IMG/VR virus record: IMGVR_UViG_3300047560_001581 | Span: 1-64,000 of that record | DNA: 64,000 nt | Strand: one strand, 5' to 3' | Source: a virus | Notes under the pieces: model-generated | Seen by the model: the letters and a program-made list of their open reading frames with translations, nothing else | The model's database searches: none | Told to the model about the DNA's origin: nothing | In this document: in pieces, positions 1-7,575 of the stretch | Numbering within the stretch: the stretch's first letter is position 1 | Layout of the letters: each line of letters starts with the position of its first letter | Made by a program: the position numbers and the translations under genes

Positions 1-817
1 CGTGATGTCCTGCGGGTGGGCAGTATATCTTATTGTTCTTAGTTACAATGTGGGTGAAGTACTTGCGGGTTGTATCAGTGATTCCAATACGCTCAGACGA
101 CCATTCATTATCCTTATTGGTTAATAGAAAGTCAAAGTCATCTACATATCCGTAGGGAATAGAGTATATTACATCGTTAGCTATAGCCATTGTCGTATAC
201 TTCATCGTAGAATACTCATAGCCCGGATAAAACTTACTGAAATCCCTTAATATATACGTATGGTCGTTGCAATTAAACTCTATAGCATAATTAAACGCTA
301 TGCTTCTATTCTCACTGCGCGGGCTAGCATAGATAATACCGTTTCTGATAACGCTTTGATGCCATTTCTTCTTATCGTTGACCGGTGTTTCCAATGTTAC
401 TGTAGAAACACTGTCATCGAGTAAATCTACAATCAAAAGCTGATCCAAAGGCTCTGTTTCTCCGTACGGTAACGCATATATCTTGTCATTGTATATGTGT
501 CCCATAACATATTTGCCTCTTGTTTTCATTCTGTCTTCTGGGAAGTCAACCTGTACGTATTTGTGCTCTTTTGTAGCTGTATCGTATATCAATACTCTGT
601 TTTCTCCGTAGGGTAGCCAGTATATCTTAGAACCCACTGTGATACCATACGTATATTTCTCTGTGGTTCCATTCTTATCTAACTGTATCTTATTAATCTC
701 ATATGTCTTGGGATTAATTACCAACATTAAATCTAATTCTTCTGTGAGTCCGTAGGGCGGGACATAGATTAGATTATCTTGTCCTACTGTAGGGTAGCTA
801 TATGCTTGTGGGGTCAT
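1..817 (-). CDS. PYG-repeat beta-propeller-like protein (3' end outside window)
   Basis: This is an open frame of at least 272 codons that starts with ATG at 817 and runs off the left edge without a stop, so the C-terminus is missing. The translation shows a recurring unit of about 45-60 residues in which a short strand of the form IYxxPYG follows a hydrophobic strand (VPPYG, WLPYG, ALPYG, SIPYG), the look of a Kelch- or NHL-like propeller. There is no signal peptide. Its ATG overlaps the stop of the upstream PLP-enzyme gene as ATGA, so the two are translationally coupled. The protein at 6340-7575 has a similar unit (VFFPYG). Function is unknown; a carbohydrate-binding or virion role is inference only. 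Confidence 0.7.
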   Translation of the reverse strand, partial: MTPQAYSYPTVGQDNLIYVPPYGLTEELDLMLVINPKTYEINKIQLDKNGTTEKYTYGITVGSKIYWLPYGENRVLIYDTATKEHKYVQVDFPEDRMKTRGKYVMGHIYNDKIYALPYGETEPLDQLLIVDLLDDSVSTVTLETPVNDKKKWHQSVIRNGIIYASPRSENRSIAFNYAIEFNCNDHTYILRDFSKFYPGYEYSTMKYTTMAIANDVIYSIPYGYVDDFDFLLTNKDNEWSSERIGITDTTRKYFTHIVTKNNKIYCPPAGHH

Positions 818-1734
818 TTAAATGTGCCTGTCTTATTATAATCGTATATTGCGTTGCGTAAGCCTATTCTATTACAGATACCTTCTCTATCATAGTGAAT
901 CCATTCTTCTCCCCCGAGCCCTAAATGAATAGTCTTAGAGGGCTTTAGATTATAGTGTTCGCAGGCTTTCAATTGAATGTCTCTGTATGCATTGGGAATA
1001 GTATCGGGACCAAAATTCTGCATCAAATTATACGCAATGTATGTATGAATGTGTATACCGTGATGCCATTCAGTTAATATCTCTAATGAACAGTCTCTAC
1101 CCGTACGCTTAGTGAATATCATGCCCGTACGCATATTCCCGCAGTTTAAACTCTTTGTCGGGCTAAACGCTACAGTGTCGATACAGGGTTGATTAAAGTC
1201 TAAGTGAATATCTAAGCAGGTTCCATAGAACGCACAGTCTACGAACACCGGGATATTTAATTCATTGCAGGTATTAATTAATTCATTCCATCGTGGGTGA
1301 ATATCTCCCGTAGCACTGAATGGGGCTGAGATTAATAGTGCGTCATTACGCTCTAGGGGCAAGTCATCTACTGCATTACATATATTATCACAGTCGCTTA
1401 TCTCGCGGGCATAACCATACTCACCCTTCAATACTCTTAATCTACGCTTTGTCTTTAATGTATATAGAACAAAGTCGTCCATAGCCTGCGTAGTTCCTAA
1501 GCTAACATGACGCTTGGGGAATGTCTCTAACCCAGTAACTGTATTCAGCTTACTAGATGTAATCCATTGCGGGTATAACTCTAAGAACTCGTCCTGTACG
1601 TCAACTTGCTTTCTATTAGTGATAACATCCTCAAACCAATTGCTATCTTTCAAATAGAATCGATATGGGTCGTGCATCACTGAGTTAGCAGGTTTAATCA
1701 GGTACTTGTCGTATAAGTGTTCGAATTCTTTCAT
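814..1734 (-). CDS. PLP-dependent aminotransferase-like enzyme (fold type I)
   Basis: The product is 306 residues if translation starts at the ATG at 1734. A longer frame opens at 1779, but it would cross the divergent promoter and overlap the opposite gene, so I reject it. Near residue 166 lies VFVDCAFYG, matching the Asp and Tyr that contact pyridoxal phosphate in class I/II aminotransferases. Near residue 194 lies FSPTKSLNCGNMRTG, matching the Schiff-base lysine followed by a downstream Arg. It is shorter than typical family members (about 350-400), mainly at the N-terminus. It stands divergent to the radical SAM gene with 28 bases between the starts, and is coupled to the next gene by ATGA. 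Substrate is unknown; amino-sugar or amino-acid chemistry is inferred. Confidence 0.72.
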   Translation of the reverse strand: MKEFEHLYDKYLIKPANSVMHDPYRFYLKDSNWFEDVITNRKQVDVQDEFLELYPQWITSSKLNTVTGLETFPKRHVSLGTTQAMDDFVLYTLKTKRRLRVLKGEYGYAREISDCDNICNAVDDLPLERNDALLISAPFSATGDIHPRWNELINTCNELNIPVFVDCAFYGTCLDIHLDFNQPCIDTVAFSPTKSLNCGNMRTGMIFTKRTGRDCSLEILTEWHHGIHIHTYIAYNLMQNFGPDTIPNAYRDIQLKACEHYNLKPSKTIHLGLGGEEWIHYDREGICNRIGLRNAIYDYNKTGTFK

Positions 1735-1740
1735 AGTGAA

Positions 1741-1759
1741 ATATTTATTGAATAAATAT
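1741..1759. promoter_or_regulatory. Palindromic divergent late promoter
   Basis: The sequence ATATTTATT-G-AATAAATAT is a perfect 19-base palindrome centred on 1750. It gives one AATAAATA box on each strand (1751-1758 plus, 1742-1749 minus), each 7 of 8 with the T4 late consensus TATAAATA. The plus ATG (1763) is 4 bases after its box and the minus ATG (1734) is 7 bases after its box, leaving no room for a Shine-Dalgarno leader. Confidence 0.6.
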
Positions 1760-1762
1760 CCG

Positions 1763-2935
1763 ATGACTAAAAAGTGCATTTTGCCATGGATTCATATGCT
1801 AGCAGACAGCGATGGGACCGTGAGGGCTTGCTGTAACACTGATAAGAATACAGAGGTTATGGGCAATATATTGACAGAGAGTCCTGTCACTGTATGGAAT
1901 AACGAGCATTATATTAAAATGCGTACTGAAATGATGAATGGTATCGAGCCATTAGCTTGCAAACCCTGCTATGATAGCGAACGCTTAGGGTTGTTCAGTA
2001 AGAGGCTAAGAGAGAATGAAGACTGGAAACGTTATGAGCATTTAATGAATAGCCCAGTCGCAGAGTTTAAAATCCGTCATTTGGACGTGCGCTTTGACAA
2101 CGTATGCAACTTCAAGTGCCGCTACTGTAATCCATGGTTAAGTCATTCATGGGCTAATGATTATAAGAAGTTGGGCTGGGAGATTAGAACCGTAGAAGCA
2201 ATTAATGTCAATGGTCCTGACTTATATAACGTAATCAAAGATAATTGCATAGATGGCTTAGAGAGTGTATTCTTCTGCGGGGGCGAACCCTTATTAATGG
2301 ATCAGCATTTAGAGTTATTACAGTTATTAGACAGTAAACAGATGTACGATACTAAGCTCCTTTATATCAGCAATTTAAGTAAATTAAAGTATAAGGGAGT
2401 AGACTATATTGAGTTGTGGAATAAGTTCAATGATGTGAACGTACATTTCAGCTTAGACTGTATAGGACCCAAGCTAGAGTATATACGATGCGGGGCTAAA
2501 TGGGCTGAGATAGAAAAGAATATCAAGACTGTATTTGAGCACAAAGAGAAGCTAAAGCCTAAGATAGGGATAACCGTGAGTATGTTTAATGCCACAGAAG
2601 TATTAGATACAGTGAAATACTTGACGGACACGGGGTATATTACATTAGAGGACATTGCGTTGCACGTGGTCAGACGCCCTGAAATATATAGCTGTCAGAT
2701 ACTACCCAAAGAGATTAAAGAGACTATTACACAGGATGTTAATAAGTTTCTAAGTGAGAATGACTTGCCCTTGTTCTTTAAGAGCCGTTACGAGTACTTT
2801 ATCAACTATATGAACGACAAGGACACGTATGAGCAACACAAGACTGAGTTCAAGGATATGACAAAGAAATTAGATGATATCAGGGCTGAAAACTTTAATG
2901 ATATTTTCCCAGAATTAAAGGGCTATTATGATTGA
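1763..2935 (+). CDS. Radical SAM protein with N-terminal twitch/SPASM-like cysteines
   Basis: The product is 390 residues from the ATG at 1763; a frame opening at 1706 would run through the promoter. The radical SAM motif CNFKCRYC has its Cys residues at about 115, 119 and 122, which would bind the 4Fe-4S cluster that cleaves S-adenosylmethionine. A GGEPLL motif follows. The N-terminus carries CILPWIHM, DGTVRACC (Cys 23-24) and CKPC (66-69), the pattern seen in twitch-domain radical SAM proteins where it binds an auxiliary cluster. Such proteins occur in other environmental phages, but the substrate is not known. It heads a plus-strand run and overlaps the following SGNH gene by 8 bases. A role in modifying a sugar, peptide or nucleotide is inference. 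Confidence 0.85.
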   Translation: MTKKCILPWIHMLADSDGTVRACCNTDKNTEVMGNILTESPVTVWNNEHYIKMRTEMMNGIEPLACKPCYDSERLGLFSKRLRENEDWKRYEHLMNSPVAEFKIRHLDVRFDNVCNFKCRYCNPWLSHSWANDYKKLGWEIRTVEAINVNGPDLYNVIKDNCIDGLESVFFCGGEPLLMDQHLELLQLLDSKQMYDTKLLYISNLSKLKYKGVDYIELWNKFNDVNVHFSLDCIGPKLEYIRCGAKWAEIEKNIKTVFEHKEKLKPKIGITVSMFNATEVLDTVKYLTDTGYITLEDIALHVVRRPEIYSCQILPKEIKETITQDVNKFLSENDLPLFFKSRYEYFINYMNDKDTYEQHKTEFKDMTKKLDDIRAENFNDIFPELKGYYD

Positions 2936-3545
2936 TATTAATTTCACTAAGCGAGAGGGTTATAATGTTAACAGTCTCGGATATAGGGCTGTAGAGTTTG
3001 ACACTGTAGACTGGGCTAATAGCTATATCATACAGGGGTGTTCAGCAGTGTTCGGGCTGGGTATACCTGAAGATGAATTGACTATCTCGGGGCAACTATC
3101 TAGAATGATGGATGAACCCGTTATCAATCTGGGTATCAGTGGGGCGGGGATGATGCTTCAACATTACAATCTATTAGAGATGCTAGAGAGTAATATCAAA
3201 CCCAAGGGCGTATTCATACTATATCCTAATATGGACAGATATCCTCTATATACTCAGCACGGGATATTGAACGTAGGGTCTTGGAATTGTGATACTCACT
3301 TTGCATGGATGGAAGACGGGAATAGTGAAGTACATAATCTATATGCTATGCGTAACTATAGAATGTTATTAGAATTAAATAATATCCCTCTATATGAAGT
3401 CAGTCATCATAAAAGAAATACATTCTGTAAGAGTTTATTCACTAACCATTATGACAAGTTCCTAGACTACGGAACTGATGGGCAACACTGGGGTCCGAAG
3501 ACTAGTAAAATCATTGCTAGTTTATTTTATAGCCAGCTTAAATAA
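2928..3545 (+). CDS. SGNH/GDSL-like hydrolase
   Basis: The product is 205 residues, starting inside the end of the radical SAM gene. Block I is GCSAVFGLG near residue 38, with GCS in place of GDS, which is usual in phage and polysaccharide-modifying members. NLGISGAG near residue 64 matches the oxyanion-hole Gly block, and the C-terminal DGQHWGP supplies the Asp-x-x-His pair. The family hydrolyses or transfers acyl esters, often acetyl groups on polysaccharides. No signal peptide is seen, so it acts in the cytoplasm or in the virion. Its 3' end overlaps the convergent kinase-like gene by 24 bases. The gene at 8759-9430 is a second, distant SGNH member. Confidence 0.72.
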   Translation: MIDINFTKREGYNVNSLGYRAVEFDTVDWANSYIIQGCSAVFGLGIPEDELTISGQLSRMMDEPVINLGISGAGMMLQHYNLLEMLESNIKPKGVFILYPNMDRYPLYTQHGILNVGSWNCDTHFAWMEDGNSEVHNLYAMRNYRMLLELNNIPLYEVSHHKRNTFCKSLFTNHYDKFLDYGTDGQHWGPKTSKIIASLFYSQLK

Positions 3546-3965
3546 ATCTCCGTAGGCTTCAATCATGTCTTGATTCAGCTTATCGTAGGCTTCATGTAGA
3601 GAATAGATACCCACGTTATCCCAGTCTATCATTACAAACCCATTATCAGTCTCTATGATATTACTGGGCGCCCAGTCTCCGTGAACATAGGGAAGAGTAG
3701 AATATAGCTGCGTGAGACAATAATCATAGATACGTTTAATGTTATACTCAGTAGCCTCTAGAGTATTACAGGGCGTCCCTTGAATAGGGTTTAAGTCTAT
3801 AAAACCACCCCCGATCTGATTAACGTATCCGGGCATCAATTCGTCTAGTATCTTCTTGTGCATAACGAACCATTCGTCCGTTCTGTCCAGATACTTGCGA
3901 TAGCAACCGTTATCTAACAGATAGGTTACTCGGTTCTTTGATATATTCTCTTTAATCTTCTTCAT
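3522..3965 (-). CDS. Phosphotransferase/kinase-like fragment (APH fold C-lobe)
   Basis: The product is only 147 residues. It contains YVHGDWAPSNII near residue 93, a good match to the catalytic loop HGDxxxxN of aminoglycoside phosphotransferase and choline-kinase-like proteins. FVMIDWDNVG near residue 110 provides the metal-binding Asp. The usual N-lobe with nucleotide-binding lysine and Gly-rich loop (about 100 residues) is missing, so it is either a minimal kinase or a remnant. The ATG at 3965 lies 13 bases from the opposite gene's ATG and 6 bases after a TCTAAATA box. It could phosphorylate a sugar or small alcohol, but activity is doubtful without the N-lobe. Confidence 0.6.
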   Translation of the reverse strand: MKKIKENISKNRVTYLLDNGCYRKYLDRTDEWFVMHKKILDELMPGYVNQIGGGFIDLNPIQGTPCNTLEATEYNIKRIYDYCLTQLYSTLPYVHGDWAPSNIIETDNGFVMIDWDNVGIYSLHEAYDKLNQDMIEAYGDLFKLAIK

Positions 3966-3979
3966 AATAAATATTTAGA
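3966..3979. promoter_or_regulatory. Divergent late promoter in a 13-base intergenic gap
   Basis: The whole gap between two divergent start codons is AATAAATATTTAG. It contains the palindrome TAAATATTTA (3968-3977), which gives AATAAATA on the plus strand (3966-3973, ATG 5 bases on) and TCTAAATA on the minus strand (3979-3972, ATG 6 bases on). Neither gene has space for a ribosome binding site, so both mRNAs are predicted to be leaderless. Confidence 0.55.
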
Positions 3980-4629
3980 TGTTAATGCCATATTTACAAA
4001 AATACGAGACTGTGGATCTAGGATGGAAGATAAAGCCATGGATTAAGATAGACAAGGAACGTATGTTATCTTGGTACAGTGACTTAGAACGTGAGTACGG
4101 GGACTGGAAGTTCTCATACGAGAAGCACAAGCATATGTGGAAGCGAGATCCCGCGGGTAATGGAGTCAATGGGCACATGTTTATGCCCGATACCAGCTGG
4201 TATACATTATGTCACAACAGTGATATTAAGGGTCCGTTGCCCCCTGAGCGCAGTATGAGTATTACAGAGTTACAGGATGTTGATGATAATAAATTAAACC
4301 CCCGTGAATGCTTTAAGGGTTACGGATTAGAAGTCATAGAGAACTTACCCATCCGCAGTAAGAGAGCATTAGTGAGTATAACAACACCCGGTACTAAACT
4401 AGCATTGCATCAGGATCAGCCCGATAAGATTAGATATCATATTACATTAAAGACTAACGATAAGTTTAAATGGGTTATTGACGGGGAAGATATTGATATA
4501 CCCTGCGATGGATGGATATATCTAGTTAATACAACATTGCCCCACTATATTATTAACAACGGTACGACAGACAGGGTTAGTATGTACGGGAAAGTATGGA
4601 CAGAGGAAGTACAGAATTTATGCATATAA
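3979..4629 (+). CDS. 2OG-Fe(II) oxygenase-like protein 1 (Asp/Asn hydroxylase-type cupin)
   Basis: The product is 216 residues; an ATG two codons in (3985) is an alternative start. The C-terminal half has LHQDQ (HxD iron pair), then IRYHITL, then LPHYIINNG (second His) and DRVSM. This order and spacing resemble aspartyl/asparaginyl beta-hydroxylase-type double-stranded beta-helix enzymes, which use Fe(II), oxygen and 2-oxoglutarate. The N-terminal 100 residues are not recognised. It is first of a plus-strand run with two similar proteins (4620-5195, 5604-6317). Substrate is unknown; sugars, lipids, proteins and nucleobases are all known for the superfamily. No SD is visible because the promoter box abuts the start. 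Confidence 0.62.
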   Translation: MLMPYLQKYETVDLGWKIKPWIKIDKERMLSWYSDLEREYGDWKFSYEKHKHMWKRDPAGNGVNGHMFMPDTSWYTLCHNSDIKGPLPPERSMSITELQDVDDNKLNPRECFKGYGLEVIENLPIRSKRALVSITTPGTKLALHQDQPDKIRYHITLKTNDKFKWVIDGEDIDIPCDGWIYLVNTTLPHYIINNGTTDRVSMYGKVWTEEVQNLCI

Positions 4630-5195
4630 TTCCCCTAGACGTTGAGTTTGACTTGAATGAGTTAATAGACTATTATAATACCCTAGAACGTGACTATCAG
4701 CATTTGAAATGGACATTCAAAGACGATGTTGAAGATGTTGATAGAGGGCATAAGCACGAAGGGTTATTTGGATGGGGTATTCAGAGTAACTTAAGTGACT
4801 TATCTATTCCCTGTCCCCCGTACGATATACACAAAGAACGTACCAAAGTATATAGAGACACTGAATTAGTATTTGGGTTTGCTAAGAAGATTATTGATTT
4901 CTTTCCGGGCGTCAGACAATTAGGAATAGCAGGGCACCCCCATGGTATTGAGATAATGCAACACGTAGATAATGACGAGTATTATAAGATTCACATACCC
5001 ATTATTACTAACAATCAAGCATATTTTATCTACGGGGAAGAGAAGTATGTCATGCAGCCGGGTAAGATGTATTTTGTAGAAACAGAAGAAATGCACGGTA
5101 CACGCAATGACGGAGAAACTAATAGAGTTCATATGCTGTTTAAATGCACTAGAGATACAATTGACGCAGTACGGAATATGAAGGGCAAGCTATGA
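4620..5195 (+). CDS. 2OG-Fe(II) oxygenase-like protein 2
   Basis: The product is 191 residues from the ATG at 4620, which overlaps the previous stop by 10 bases; an upstream ATG at 4596 is possible. Motifs are QHVDNDEYYKIHIPI (HxD then K-x-H-I-P), QPGKMYFVETEEMHGTRNDG (second iron His) and RVHMLF. The same order occurs in the third paralogue at 5604-6317 as HVDGERKKLHIPL, NPAIPHGTYNHG and RYHMI. I infer a cytoplasmic Fe(II)/2-oxoglutarate oxygenase. The next gene begins at an ATGA overlap at 5192, so the run is translationally coupled. Confidence 0.6.
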   Translation: MHIIPLDVEFDLNELIDYYNTLERDYQHLKWTFKDDVEDVDRGHKHEGLFGWGIQSNLSDLSIPCPPYDIHKERTKVYRDTELVFGFAKKIIDFFPGVRQLGIAGHPHGIEIMQHVDNDEYYKIHIPIITNNQAYFIYGEEKYVMQPGKMYFVETEEMHGTRNDGETNRVHMLFKCTRDTIDAVRNMKGKL

Positions 5196-5632
5196 ACGTA
5201 TACGGATATAATAGACAACGATTCATAGAGTTGGGCGTTAATGATGATAATGTCAACGAGAGTAAAGACTATTATGTGAGTATATTACCCACAGGGGGAC
5301 CGAAGGGTGTACCAATCTTTAATCAGCAACACACTAATGCTTATACTATTGTGTTTGATGATGTATTAGAATCGGGTAAGTTCTGGGGCAAAGATATCAA
5401 TAGATATTATGACGCTGTTGCTATTACTGAGGAACAAGCTAAAGATTTGCACTATTTTTTACTGTCTATTCCAGAAGATGCTAACGTGCATATTCATTGT
5501 GTATACGGGAAGAGTAGAACAGGGGCAGTCGCTAAGTATCTCAGAGACTATAGAAACGCAGTTGTCCATGACATTGAATTAGAATATGTGAATGAAAGAG
5601 TATATGAGTTATTACATAGAGAACATAACTGA
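5192..5632 (+). CDS. Dual-specificity/tyrosine phosphatase-like protein
   Basis: The product is 146 residues. VHIHCVYGKSRTGAVAKYL near residue 115 contains the CX5R loop of Cys-based phosphatases, with the nucleophile Cys, the phosphate-binding Arg and the following Thr. A candidate general acid Asp lies upstream in VFDDVL. The length fits a minimal phosphatase. It sits between two 2OG oxygenase-like genes, its start overlapping the previous stop as ATGA and its end overlapping the next gene. Many phages carry such small phosphatases, acting on phosphoproteins or on phosphosugars and nucleotides; the substrate here is unknown. Confidence 0.75.
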   Translation: MNVYGYNRQRFIELGVNDDNVNESKDYYVSILPTGGPKGVPIFNQQHTNAYTIVFDDVLESGKFWGKDINRYYDAVAITEEQAKDLHYFLLSIPEDANVHIHCVYGKSRTGAVAKYLRDYRNAVVHDIELEYVNERVYELLHREHN

Positions 5633-6317
5633 GATTGACCACGATTTTGTAATGAATGGGCAGTGGGATGTTATTAAGTTTAATCTTAAACTAAACCCGC
5701 AGAAGTTACAAGACTATCTGAATGAATTAAAGACTACCCATAAACAACAGGAATTTAACTTCAAAGAACACACTGATGTATTGAATGAGTATACTCACAA
5801 TAGAGTACAGAACGAGAATAGAGTTAGTAACTACGTAGGTGATGTTACGGGCTGGACATTAGTATGGCCGATTGAGCGTGACGACCCTATCCCTAGTCAA
5901 GTACATATTGACAAGAAACAGTTCCCAGAACTAGAGAAGTATAATCTATATCATGACGGGAAACTAATGAATAGATTCAATTACGGATATATGACTACAT
6001 TGATGGAACAGTTAACTATCAAGTCATTCCGTCAAACTATCGTCACAAAGCATCCAAAAGGGTTAGTCACTCTCACACACGTAGACGGGGAGCGCAAAAA
6101 GCTACATATTCCGCTACAAACTAACCCCAACGCTATCTTTCACTTTGGGGAGAACGGGGAAAGAGAATATCACTTCGAAGTGGGTAATATGTATCTAATT
6201 AACCCTGCAATACCCCATGGAACGTACAATCACGGGGATGACAGGTATCACATGATTTCCCGCATTGATTTTGACTATATGAACACTGTTTTATCAATGA
6301 GTGGAACTATTGACTAA
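5604..6317 (+). CDS. 2OG-Fe(II) oxygenase-like protein 3
   Basis: The product is 237 residues from the ATG at 5604; an in-frame ATG at 5592 is an alternative. The C-terminal domain has THVDGERKKLHIPL (HxD iron pair and a Lys-x-His-Ile-Pro strand), FEVGNMYLINPAIPHGTYNHG (second His) and RYHMIS (2-oxoglutarate-contacting Arg candidate). It is clearly related to 4620-5195 and more distantly to 3979-4629. It overlaps the phosphatase gene upstream and ends at a TAA that lies inside the ACTAAATA box serving the next gene. Substrate not known. Confidence 0.62.
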   Translation: MSYYIENITEIDHDFVMNGQWDVIKFNLKLNPQKLQDYLNELKTTHKQQEFNFKEHTDVLNEYTHNRVQNENRVSNYVGDVTGWTLVWPIERDDPIPSQVHIDKKQFPELEKYNLYHDGKLMNRFNYGYMTTLMEQLTIKSFRQTIVTKHPKGLVTLTHVDGERKKLHIPLQTNPNAIFHFGENGEREYHFEVGNMYLINPAIPHGTYNHGDDRYHMISRIDFDYMNTVLSMSGTID

Positions 6318-6320
6318 ATA
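6313..6320 (+). promoter_or_regulatory. Late-promoter-like box ACTAAATA
   Basis: ACTAAATA overlaps the TAA stop of the oxygenase gene (6315-6317). It is followed by TACTATTAGGAGC, with the AGGAG ribosome binding site, and the ATG at 6340. This box-plus-SD arrangement recurs at many fibre-gene borders further on. Confidence 0.5.
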
Positions 6321-6339
6321 TACTATTAGGAGCATTTTT

Positions 6340-7575
6340 ATGAATACCACATTCTTTTCACAGGTACTTGACGACCCATTATATATTGGGAACGGTGAGT
6401 ACGTATCAGTCGTAACGAGCGGCAAGGTTAATATCGTAGGGGAAGCCCGTGATATTAGCAAGGACGCAGCAGCCAAAGCAGGTCTATTGCGTGTCAATAC
6501 TAACACAGGCGAGTCTACTTTTATCAACTTTGCTAGCAAGGGAGAAGAAGGTGACCGTTATCGCGGCGCTGTAATCGTTGACAACAAAGTGTATGTAATG
6601 CGTACACAAGCAAATCACATTGACAGTATTGTACGTTTGGTCTGCGTTGACCTAGCTGACAATAGCGTTGAAATGATTCAGGAGAAAGCAATCAGCGTAT
6701 CTGGTTCTGTTACTCCAAAGACATTCTGCGGTCACTTTAACTTCGGGCGCCCTGTAGTAGCAGGCACATCAATTGTTTACCCACCATTGAATTCAGGTAT
6801 TGTTATTGTATATGACACTATCACACGTACATTCGTATCACATGATGTTCCAGATGATTTCAGTTCTATTTGGGTAGCGTTTGTTCCTGAACTAAATCAA
6901 GCTGTATTCTTCCCATATGGCGCAAGAACAAACAAGTTATTAGTCTTGGACTTGACTGCAAACACACATAAGTTTGTCGAAGCTCCTACAGAGAATAGCT
7001 TCTATTGTGCTTTCAGTCACAACGGTAAAGCGATCGGTGTTCCGCACATCATGGGTTCAAAGACTCAAATGTACTTCTGGGTATATGATGGTGAAACAGT
7101 TAAGTCTATCGAGTATCATCCTAGCGTTGGTAATGTAGATGGCTCTAACGGATTCAAATACGGTTCAATCGACAATGATGTATTCTATACACATACAAGC
7201 AGTGACAGAAGCCATGACTTAGTTAAGTTTGACTTGAAGAACAATGAAATCACTGTTGTTCCTAGCAACTTAGCATTGGGTTCTAAGCCAATTACAGTTA
7301 ACGGTAACACGTATTTGTTCCCAAGTATTCTAAACACACGTATGATGGATGCTCCACAAGGCGTTTACAAGTTAGTAAACGGTCAAATCGTTAAAGAGTT
7401 TGAACTACCTACAAACAACATTACGTACGGTCCTATCAATGAGAACGAAGGCAATGTATTGTTAGTTCCATATAAGTTTGACTTGGTTGACGGTAAGTTG
7501 TCTAGTCAATTGACAATCGTAGACTTAGCTAATTCATCTGCTAAGACTATGGATGTTATGTTAGAGTTAGAATAA
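6340..7575 (+). CDS. Beta-propeller-like repeat protein
   Basis: The product is 411 residues from the ATG at 6340, chosen because AGGAG lies 8 bases upstream; the frame is open back to 6301. Repeating units pair a solvent strand with a hydrophobic strand and a turn (TSIVYPPL, QAVFFPYGARTNKLLVLDL, DVFYTHTSSDRSHDLVKFDL, NVLLVPYKFDLVDGKLSSQLTIVDL), suggesting a six- or seven-bladed propeller. It resembles the partial protein at 1-817. There is no signal peptide or membrane segment. It has its own promoter and SD, unlike the preceding coupled genes, and its codon use looks more like the structural genes. Function unknown; a virion-bound binding protein is one possibility. Confidence 0.65.
   Translation: MNTTFFSQVLDDPLYIGNGEYVSVVTSGKVNIVGEARDISKDAAAKAGLLRVNTNTGESTFINFASKGEEGDRYRGAVIVDNKVYVMRTQANHIDSIVRLVCVDLADNSVEMIQEKAISVSGSVTPKTFCGHFNFGRPVVAGTSIVYPPLNSGIVIVYDTITRTFVSHDVPDDFSSIWVAFVPELNQAVFFPYGARTNKLLVLDLTANTHKFVEAPTENSFYCAFSHNGKAIGVPHIMGSKTQMYFWVYDGETVKSIEYHPSVGNVDGSNGFKYGSIDNDVFYTHTSSDRSHDLVKFDLKNNEITVVPSNLALGSKPITVNGNTYLFPSILNTRMMDAPQGVYKLVNGQIVKEFELPTNNITYGPINENEGNVLLVPYKFDLVDGKLSSQLTIVDLANSSAKTMDVMLELE

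Noticed and set aside
1735-1779. Longer N-terminus for the PLP enzyme (start at 1779) and for the radical SAM gene (start at 1706)
   Set aside because: Both extensions cross the divergent promoter palindrome and overlap the opposite gene; the extra residues have no family counterpart.
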